Below are positions 6,956 through 12,162 of a stretch of DNA of 12,162 nt, piece after piece (the first letter of the stretch is position 1; each line of letters opens with the position of its first letter). Source of the stretch: DUMC01 sp035362115 (lineage in GTDB: Bacteria; Bacillota; Clostridia; Acetivibrionales; DUMC01); assembly GCA_035362115.1 (NCBI GenBank), contig DAOSDD010000130.1:1-12162 (forward strand), written 5' to 3'. The notes under the pieces are model-generated. The model worked only from the letters and a program-made list of their open reading frames with translations, had not been told where the DNA came from and ran no database searches. The position numbers and the translations under genes are program-made.

Positions 6956-9697
6956 CTATATGCTCTTAGGAATTCTTACTTTAACTATTGTACCTTTCCC
7001 ATACTTACTGTCAATGGTTATTCCATAATCATCCCCAAAAAAAAGTTTGATTCTTGTCTGTACATTAAATATACCTATTCTATCAGGATATGCATTGCTT
7101 GAAAGACATTTGTTAATTTCCTCTAAAGCGATTAAGTCTATACCTTTACCATTATCAGAAATAGTAAATATTAATTCATTTTCTTCCTCTAAACATGAAA
7201 TTTTTATAATACCATCTTCTTGTTCCGCCCTTATACCATGATAAATTGCATTTTCAACTATAGGTTGAAGTATCAATTTAATTGTTTTATATTGCAGAAT
7301 TGAAGAAACAATTTCGCATATAAATTTAATTCTGCCATTATAACGAACATCCATTATATTAATATAATTATTAAGATGAGATATTTCCTCTTCAATCGTT
7401 ATCATCATGCTTTTTGATGCTGTACTATATCTTAACATATTGCTAAATGAATCAAGCATTAAAATCGCTTTTTCATTACTTTTCGATTTGATTAACCATT
7501 GAATACTTTCAAAAGTGTTATATATGAAATGCGGGTTAATCTGTGATTGAAGCGCCAGCATTTCAGCATTTTTTTTCCTTGCTTCCAGCTGTATTTGCTT
7601 TGTAGAAGATAAAATCAACTGGTCAACTAATGTTTCGATTCTCAGAACCATATTGTTGAAGGAAGCCGCTAACCTATATATCTCATTAATGCTGGTATCC
7701 TCCGGAAACACAATATCAATATTGCTTATTCCCATTTTTCTTAAAAGAGTATTGAATTTTTCAATAACTGATGTAAACCTAATTGATATAATATATGACA
7801 GAATAACTGCAAATAAAGCTAAAATAGCTACTATATATAGCTGCTTATATACAATTTGCATAATACTCTCATCTATTCTTTTATAATCATAAAAACCTAT
7901 CAATGACCATTCAGTATCACTTATATTTTTCTTAAATATCTCCTTTTCTAATGGATCATAAGTAAAGATTTTACTTATAGACTTTTGGTAGTTTGAACCT
8001 AAAAGTTTTTTATTGAAAGTTGAAATTACTTTTCCGCCATTATCAATAATATATGTATTTTGTGTGTTTACAGATGGAACTGTATATACTTTTTCAATTT
8101 GAGTCTCATATGTTTTACAAAGCAAATATCCAGAAACATTATAAGTGTTTATATCATTAATAGTCATAATGTAAGCAAGATAAGTTCTTCCATATTCATC
8201 AGTCTCCGGTTCCAGCCAGAAAGAAAATATATTACTTCTCTTTGAATTATTAATATGGCTAATATCTATATCAGGATATTTATGATCATATGTATTAGAA
8301 ATTATTGGCGATAAGTTCAATGAATATATGTATATATCATCATGACCTATATCTAAAAGCTGATAATTATCAATTACCTTTACTAACTTTTCATTATAAG
8401 ATTGATTTATACCGCCGGATAGTGCTCCTTGTATGTTTGAATCGTATGCAATATAATTCAGAATTCTCTTTTTATTATCAAAATATGTGTCAAGATTAGA
8501 AGAAATATTATTAAAACTGGATTGATTCAATTCAATTAAATACTCACTTAATTGATTTTTTATATAATAAAATGAACTGGCAAAAAACATAAATAGCGGC
8601 ATTAAAGCAATAATCATGAAGTAATACATTATATGCTCCCGCAATGTTAATTTAGGCGGTATGGAATCCGGTATGCTGTTGGCTTTTTCTTTCAATGTAT
8701 ATTCATCCACTGCTTCAGACAAATTATTAATCGGTATGACAATAATCTTTGCAAGAAAATATGAAGTTATTACGGTAACAATAATGAGAGTCATAAGGGA
8801 CGCAAAAAAATATTTTTTTAAGTTTTTAACTGCAATTTTAATATTAGTATTTTGATGAAAGTAAAATATTTTATATTGGTTTCCGGTAATACTAATCTGT
8901 GATAAATATGGAATATTTTCGTTTTTATCCTTATACATATATTTATTATTGGCACTTCGGAAATCCTCATTCTTTAAAATATCCATATTTGATATATTTG
9001 TATTATTAAAAATAACATTATTTTTATTATCAACAAGCGCTATATTCAAGTATTTTTGCAATGTCCTGCTGAATATATCTTTTCTCAATACAAATATGAT
9101 CTGTCCTTCTTCAATATCATTATTAAATATTGGATATTGGCATACAATAGAGTCCACATTTATTTTTAGAAGGTTTCTTAAGAGCCTGTAATCTTCTGAA
9201 CCGGCTTCTAGAAACTTCATTTTGTCTTTTAGCAATCCTGCAAAACCATATTGCTTTAAGTCTTTGAAAGTGCAGGAAGTGGGTTCCGTACTGATGAAGA
9301 AGTTATTGTTTTCCGTTAAAAAGTATATCATTAATATATTATCATTATAATTTTTAAACTTTGTAAGGCTTGATGAAATTTCCTTTTGAGTATGAATTTT
9401 ATCAGATATGTCTCTTTCATAATTATTTATATTATCTAAAAGCAGCTTGTTTTTGCTAATAGTTGAAGCAATTTTCTCTAATTTTGAGAAAGTATCGGTA
9501 AATTCTTTTTCAACAAGATAAATATAATTAAAATAATCATCAGAAAATTTAGACACTATAAAATCCTGTATACTCATAAAGAAGGCATAGGATGATATTG
9601 AAAGTATAATCGTGCAAAAAACTATTGATATACTTATTAGCATTCTTCTAAATGTAAATCTTGGTTTTTTGATTAAGCTTTCAAGACTTCCAATCAT
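6956..9697 (-). CDS. YesM-family sensor histidine kinase with two stacked sensor modules
   Basis: This membrane kinase should phosphorylate the regulator encoded next. At 913 residues it is far longer than usual YesM kinases (about 570-620). Module 1: TM near 19-42, extracytoplasmic region 43-296, TM near 297-320, then a short HAMP-like helix (about 316-334). Module 2: a second TM near 356-378 with its own basic lead-in, an extracytoplasmic region about 380-617, TM near 618-640, and a HAMP-like segment to about 695. Catalytic part: His_kinase motif QINPHFIYNT with H723, N-box QPIVENAIYHG with N816, and ATP-binding DNGKGID at 848-854; GIFNVQTRIKLFFG (near 875-888) is the typical end of the family. 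AGGAGG lies 7 nt before the ATG. The N-terminal module looks like a fused or duplicated sensor, but the two halves show little sequence identity by eye. The ligand is unknown. Confidence 0.93.
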   Translation of the reverse strand: MIGSLESLIKKPRFTFRRMLISISIVFCTIILSISSYAFFMSIQDFIVSKFSDDYFNYIYLVEKEFTDTFSKLEKIASTISKNKLLLDNINNYERDISDKIHTQKEISSSLTKFKNYNDNILMIYFLTENNNFFISTEPTSCTFKDLKQYGFAGLLKDKMKFLEAGSEDYRLLRNLLKINVDSIVCQYPIFNNDIEEGQIIFVLRKDIFSRTLQKYLNIALVDNKNNVIFNNTNISNMDILKNEDFRSANNKYMYKDKNENIPYLSQISITGNQYKIFYFHQNTNIKIAVKNLKKYFFASLMTLIIVTVITSYFLAKIIVIPINNLSEAVDEYTLKEKANSIPDSIPPKLTLREHIMYYFMIIALMPLFMFFASSFYYIKNQLSEYLIELNQSSFNNISSNLDTYFDNKKRILNYIAYDSNIQGALSGGINQSYNEKLVKVIDNYQLLDIGHDDIYIYSLNLSPIISNTYDHKYPDIDISHINNSKRSNIFSFWLEPETDEYGRTYLAYIMTINDINTYNVSGYLLCKTYETQIEKVYTVPSVNTQNTYIIDNGGKVISTFNKKLLGSNYQKSISKIFTYDPLEKEIFKKNISDTEWSLIGFYDYKRIDESIMQIVYKQLYIVAILALFAVILSYIISIRFTSVIEKFNTLLRKMGISNIDIVFPEDTSINEIYRLAASFNNMVLRIETLVDQLILSSTKQIQLEARKKNAEMLALQSQINPHFIYNTFESIQWLIKSKSNEKAILMLDSFSNMLRYSTASKSMMITIEEEISHLNNYINIMDVRYNGRIKFICEIVSSILQYKTIKLILQPIVENAIYHGIRAEQEDGIIKISCLEEENELIFTISDNGKGIDLIALEEINKCLSSNAYPDRIGIFNVQTRIKLFFGDDYGITIDSKYGKGTIVKVRIPKSI

Positions 9698-9770
9698 TTA
9701 AATTCCTCCTAATTTTGCATATGCCTTGCTTTTCGTTTTTATTTAGGTGCACATTTATATTTTTCTCCTT

Positions 9771-10268
9771 TTACCTATCTACACCCAACTGTATAGGATC
9801 CGATATTGATTTCTGAGGGCATACAATTTCTCCTTTAGGAACTTTTTTCATTTGATCTGTTCTTGTCATACCAGTCGCTTTATATCTCCATTGGGGATTT
9901 TTTTCATGCTCATCCCTGTAAACAGATGTCCCATGAATTCCGCCATGACCGCTGTATACAACATTTTTATAACGGGCACATATTTCATCAGCCTTATCTT
10001 GAACTTCTACAGGAAACCAGTTAATTCCATCACTGCTTTCCGCAACAGCCAAATATCTTACTGCATCCACCGACATATCTGGCAGAGCTTCATACCAAAG
10101 TCTATATTTGCCAATGTCTGGGCACCATGTAACAGATGGATACACCACGGCTTGGACTGACTCATCTTTATAGCTTCCTATAAATTTAGGCGAATACCAC
10201 CTGCGTTGTATGTTTATCTTACAATCCAGCCAAAAATCATCAAAAAAGCTTAAGCTTGTTCTTTCAAT
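9771..10268 (-). pseudogene. Truncated GH32/GH43-like propeller protein (N-terminal fragment)
   Basis: The 165-codon frame is clearly related to the propeller gene at 1-1343: YRLWYEA, AESSDGINW, NVVYSGHGGIHGTSVYRDE and WRYKATG line up with YQLWYQA, AESVDGVNW, NIVLLGNGG and YKMAYF there. Intact relatives have several hundred residues, so only the first one or two blades remain; homology fades after about GMTRTDQMKKVPKGE and the frame ends at TAG-free sequence closed by TAA at 9773-9771. The family-like N terminus (ERTSLSFFDDFWLD) begins right after an ATT at 10268-10266, which is 7 nt after GGGGGGAGG; the first usual start codon in frame is GTG at 10148. It lies 73 nt upstream of the kinase gene. 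It is probably non-functional, although a short peptide could still be made. The protein may originally have belonged to a second transporter cassette. Confidence 0.75.
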
Positions 10269-10319
10269 GACACTTCCTCCCCCCTAGCTTAATATAAATT
10301 TAGTAATAAATCTCTCTAT

Positions 10320-10453
10320 ATATTATATCATGAATTTTTTTAAATTCATGATATAATTGTGCATATGCGTTTTTTGCGAAGCAAAAATATTCGCACGCAC
10401 ATAAATTCCGCCGGAGGCATATAATATCCTCATTTTTGAGGATATTATATCAT
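10320..10453. repeat. Palindrome-rich intergenic element bounded by 12 bp direct repeats
   Basis: ATATTATATCAT occurs at 10320-10331 and again at 10442-10453. Two strong hairpins lie at the ends: a 16 bp stem with TTTT loop (10322-10337 with 10342-10357) and a 14 bp stem with TTTT loop (10419-10432 with 10437-10450). Between them a GC-richer middle has a smaller hairpin TTTTGC-GAA-GCAAAA (about 10371-10385) and TCCGCCGGA (10407-10415). No open frame is present. A further short stem GCAATC/GATTGC follows near 10458-10478. The layout resembles a small non-coding repetitive element; it separates the permease tail from the propeller fragment. Confidence 0.6.
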
Positions 10454-10489
10454 AAATGCAATCTGCCAATCGGATTGCTTCACAAGCAC

Positions 10490-10705
10490 TCAACCTTTCA
10501 CCGCTCCAATCATAATTCCTTTTACAAAATACTTTTGAAGTAATGGATATAGCAATACAATCGGTATTGTTGTAACTATTACTGTTGCATGCTTTATTGC
10601 TTCAGGAGTTAGAACTTTCAATGGATCTTCGTGACCCAATCCGGTCATTTCTTTCATATCCGCATCTTCCATTACAAGTCGCCGCAAAAAAACCTGCAGA
10701 GTGTA
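10490..10705 (-). pseudogene. C-terminal fragment of an LplC-type sugar permease
   Basis: The 71 codons before the TGA at 10492-10490 match the end of an LplC/MalG-type permease: YTLQVFLRRLVMED, TPEAIKHATVIVTTIPIVLLYPLLQKYFVKG and the terminal GIMIGAVKG. They line up with residues about 228-304 of the intact permease at 3176-4090 (TLQLYLMRVLL, YPFLQKYFIQGVMIGALKG). A TAA closes this frame upstream at 10726, and the first recognisable permease codon lies 4 nt after the stop of the small membrane-protein gene, so about three quarters of the gene has been deleted, including the EAA loop. A TTG at 10687 could start a 65-residue peptide, but it has no clear ribosome site and could not form a channel. 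Confidence 0.85.
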
Positions 10706-10709
10706 TTTT

Positions 10710-10973
10710 TTAGTGTGGATAAATTAATTCACCTGCAATCCAGAGAATAATTACCAATCCCACCAGGATAGGAATGAAAAATAAAAGAGCCCGATCCTTT
10801 TTAATGATGGCAATTATTCCTACGACAAAACCAGCCAGCCCCAAAGCAGCAATAGAAAAAGACGGCAATGGAAAAAAACTTTGTGTTTTTAAAGCAATAA
10901 AAACAATAAACGCAATACTCAATATAACAGACCATTTCCCTAAGGCAGTTTTTGGTACTAAAGTTATTTTCAT
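10710..10973 (-). CDS. Small hydrophobic membrane protein, function unknown
   Basis: The 87-residue protein starts at ATG 10973 with GGGGA 8 nt upstream; the frame is open further (another start at 11021), but the ATG at 10973 fits the ribosome site and the family-like beginning MKITLVPKTALGKWS. Three membrane segments are visible (about 14-28, 39-55 and 63-80), separated by a short loop (KTQSFFPLPSF) and a basic turn (IKKDR). It ends in GELIYPH. I recognise similar small proteins with a VPKTALGKWS start from Clostridia but know no assigned role. It is the only gene in the right-hand third that looks intact. Its stop codon almost touches the permease fragment, which marks a deletion junction. 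Tandem repeats and a possible promoter lie upstream. Confidence 0.7.
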   Translation of the reverse strand: MKITLVPKTALGKWSVILSIAFIVFIALKTQSFFPLPSFSIAALGLAGFVVGIIAIIKKDRALLFFIPILVGLVIILWIAGELIYPH

Positions 10974-11021
10974 ACGTTTAATCCCCTTTCTTGATATGCC
11001 AATAATGAATAACTCAGGCAA

Positions 11022-11083
11022 AACTCTATACTATAACTCTATATGCAACTCTATATATAACTCTATACTATAACTCCATGATA
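11022..11083. repeat. Short tandem repeats (12-13 bp, about five copies)
   Basis: Copies of AACTCTATA with variable ends begin at 11022, 11035, 11047, 11059 and, degenerate (AACTCCATG), 11072. The 19 bp stretch at 11022-11040 recurs at 11059-11077 with one mismatch. They lie 50-110 nt upstream of the small membrane-protein start. No coding function is seen; they overlap the promoter candidate at 11067-11096. Confidence 0.7.
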
Positions 11084-11096
11084 TAAAAAATATCAA
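11067..11096 (-). promoter_or_regulatory. Possible promoter of the small membrane-protein gene
   Basis: On the minus strand TTGATA (11096-11091) is followed after 18 nt by TATAGT (11072-11067), about 94 nt upstream of the start codon and within the tandem repeats. The rest of the stretch from 10974 to 11217 is AT-rich and has no gene; a palindrome GTAAATATTTAC lies at about 11107-11118. The region is so AT-rich that promoter-like boxes arise by chance. Confidence 0.3.
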
Positions 11097-11217
11097 TATA
11101 TTAAAGTAAATATTTACATTTTTTTATTAATAAATATCCAAAAAAACAAGGCTAAATACCAGCTGTCTTCCAAATTTAACATTTCTCTTAAGCATATCCA
11201 CATGCACCAATTAACAC

Positions 11218-11451
11218 TTATTCACTTGTCGGCTTATTATATCCTTACGTATTCCAGTCCTTTTGCAGCTGGGAATTCACATGCATACCCATGTTAAGCT
11301 GGCCCTGTATGGTCAACCATTTGTTTTTTAAATTGGGATAAGCTGCTATGTGAATTTTACCACTGGCATTGTTTTTTATTTGAATTACACCCATGTAGGT
11401 CTTTAACTGCTTGTATTCCTCCAGCAGTTCCTTGCGGCTTTTCTTGTTCAT
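11218..11451 (-). pseudogene. GIY-YIG-nuclease-like small protein, internally deleted
   Basis: The frame from ATG 11451 encodes 68 residues (MNKKSRKELLEEYKQLKTYM, then GVIQIKN, KIHIAAYPNLKNKW, LQKDW) and stops at TAA 11247-11245. From memory this resembles a Clostridia/Bacilli family of about 110-125 residues annotated as GIY-YIG nuclease-like, whose end reads like RGYNKP. Directly after the premature stop, in the same frame, comes GYNKPTSE and a second TAA (11220-11218). So both ends survive and the middle of the C-terminal half is missing. AAAGGATAG lies about 6 nt before the ATG. If made, the short protein would lack the catalytic C-terminal part; without a homology search the family name remains tentative. 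Confidence 0.6.
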
Positions 11452-11509
11452 AATTTTCTATCCTTTCAGGTTTACATAATAATAACAATTATAATTAATT
11501 ATCGTATCT

Positions 11510-11539
11510 ACAATTCTCCTATATACAATTTTCCTATAT
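11510..11539. repeat. Two tandem 15 bp copies
   Basis: ACAATTCTCCTATAT (11510-11524) is followed directly by ACAATTTTCCTATAT (11525-11539), one mismatch. It lies in the 153 nt gap between the DUF6530-like remnant and the GIY-YIG-like remnant, about 60-90 nt upstream of the latter's start. Nothing else recognisable is in that gap apart from an AT-rich palindrome ATAATTAATTAT near 11491-11502. Confidence 0.7.
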
Positions 11540-11604
11540 ACCTTATCTGATTTATCTTCACAGGCATTTATAATAAAGGCAGTTCTTTTTTCCCTGTGTA
11601 TAAA

Positions 11605-11927
11605 TTAATATCCCATCTCTTTCAAAATTCTTGATAAGGTGCGCAATCGTTCACTAATAAGCTCATCGTCATCACTGAGAGCTTGGTTGAATAACTTAAT
11701 ATCTTCATCAATTATTTCGTTGTCTGTACATATGATTGCCTTGACCACTTTTCTCCAGTGTATCTCCACACTTTAGCTGAAATGTCTACTTTACCACGGT
11801 CATTCCATTGTGCTAATCCCAGTGAAAGTCCTTTTGCATCCGAATTATAGGCATATCTGCCATCAACATTTTCATAGTTTTCAGAAACAATAACCGGCTT
11901 ATGTTTCAGACTAGTTGGTATTTTAAT
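11605..11927 (-). pseudogene. DUF6530-like protein gene with internal deletion and frameshift, apparent ATT start
   Basis: The first part reads IKIPTSLKHKPVIVSENYEN, VDGRYAYNSDAKGLSLGLAQWND, VDISAKVWRYTGEKWSRQS, then runs out of frame to a TAA at 11714-11712. In another frame, from 11730, CTDNEIIDEDIKLFNQALSDDDELISERLRTLSRILKEMGY follows up to a TAA at 11607-11605. From memory these are the N- and C-terminal parts of one conserved protein family of unknown function (DUF6530); the middle, several tens of residues, is gone and the frame is shifted. The family start MKIPT corresponds to ATT at 11927-11925, 7 nt after a GGAGA core. An ATG at 11981 extends the frame upstream but gives unrelated residues and sits inside a hairpin. 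It is almost surely inactive. Confidence 0.7.
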
Positions 11928-11966
11928 AATTTCATCTCCTCGAATATTCGTAAATGGCTGTGAATG

Positions 11967-12000
11967 TGAATTCATATGCACATATATTCATATGAATTCA
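11967..12000. repeat. 12 bp inverted repeat
   Basis: TGAATTCATATG (11967-11978) and its exact complement (11989-12000) flank a 10 nt spacer. It lies about 40-70 nt upstream of the DUF6530-like gene, where an operator or hairpin leader could be. The remaining stretch from 12001 to 12072 is AT-rich with nothing else I can name. Confidence 0.65.
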
Positions 12001-12072
12001 TGTTTATATATACGCTATATTGCTTCGTAAATTACTGAATTAGTTATTTACTAAGCTACTAAATATACAATA

Positions 12073-12162
12073 TCATTTAATATAGCCTCTGTCAATGCAT
12101 ATTGTTATTTGAGTTTCCCCATTTTCAATAACCAAAACAGCTATCTGCCTTGATACCAAAGA
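12073..12162 (-). CDS. Possible C-terminal end of a gene entering from the right edge
   Basis: One minus-strand frame is open from the edge to a TGA at 12075-12073 and would encode 29 residues ending in VLVIENGETQITICIDRGYIK. The other two minus-strand frames close quickly. The alternating hydrophobic pattern looks like beta strands, but the stretch is too short to recognise and could be chance. Confidence 0.25.
   Translation of the reverse strand, partial: SLVSRQIAVLVIENGETQITICIDRGYIK

Noticed and set aside
9852..10160. 102-codon plus-strand frame
   Set aside because: It lies antisense to the propeller fragment, whose minus-strand motifs match a paralogue in this window.
10320..10453. CRISPR array or intrinsic terminator
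   Set aside because: There are only two copies of the 12 bp repeat and no regular spacers; neither hairpin is followed by a clear T-run on the minus strand.
10774..11073. 99-codon plus-strand frame opposite the small membrane protein
   Set aside because: It is antisense to a better-supported gene; its apparent length comes from base composition and the tandem repeats.

Overview
The window looks like chromosomal DNA of a low-GC Firmicute, most likely an anaerobic, polysaccharide-using Clostridia (Ruminiclostridium/Acetivibrio-like). The clues are the AT-rich composition, GGAGG-type ribosome binding sites, a YesM/YesN-type two-component system, an ATPase-less CUT1 sugar importer and a glycosidase-like beta-propeller protein. 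The genus is an inference. Every gene I can support lies on the minus strand.

Left and centre (9697 down to 1) is one intact carbohydrate-sensing and uptake locus. In transcription order it holds: a large sensor histidine kinase with two stacked extracytoplasmic sensor modules (9697-6956); a YesN-like response regulator with a receiver and an AraC-type DNA-binding domain (6930-5188); a 145 bp gap with a possible promoter; two LplB/LplC-type permeases (5042-4128, 4090-3176); a lipoprotein solute-binding protein (3093-1426); a 14 bp stem-loop; and a GH32/GH43-like beta-propeller protein that starts on TTG and runs off the left edge (1343-1). The likely logic is that the kinase senses a glycan or oligosaccharide outside the cell, the regulator activates the transporter genes, the binding protein and permeases import the sugar with a shared ATPase encoded elsewhere, and the propeller protein processes it or a derivative.

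Right side (9771-12162) is a zone of gene decay. It holds a truncated paralogue of the propeller protein (10268-9771), the last ~72 codons of an LplC-type permease (10705-10490), an apparently intact small membrane protein (10973-10710), a GIY-YIG-like small gene with an internal deletion (11451-11218), a DUF6530-like gene with an internal deletion and frameshift (11927-11605), and possibly the tail of another gene at the right edge. The permease tail and propeller fragment look like the remains of a second transport/glycosidase cassette related to the intact one. A palindrome-rich, repeat-like element lies between them.

The most unusual signal is a start-codon pattern. In three genes (the response regulator, the propeller fragment and the DUF6530-like gene) the place where the protein should begin carries ATT, not ATG, GTG or TTG, each time 7 nt after a good Shine-Dalgarno core. 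The response regulator is otherwise intact and has no usual start codon upstream of its catalytic acidic pocket. Either AUU initiation is used here or these starts have mutated. I found no CRISPR array, tRNA, rRNA or intact transposase.
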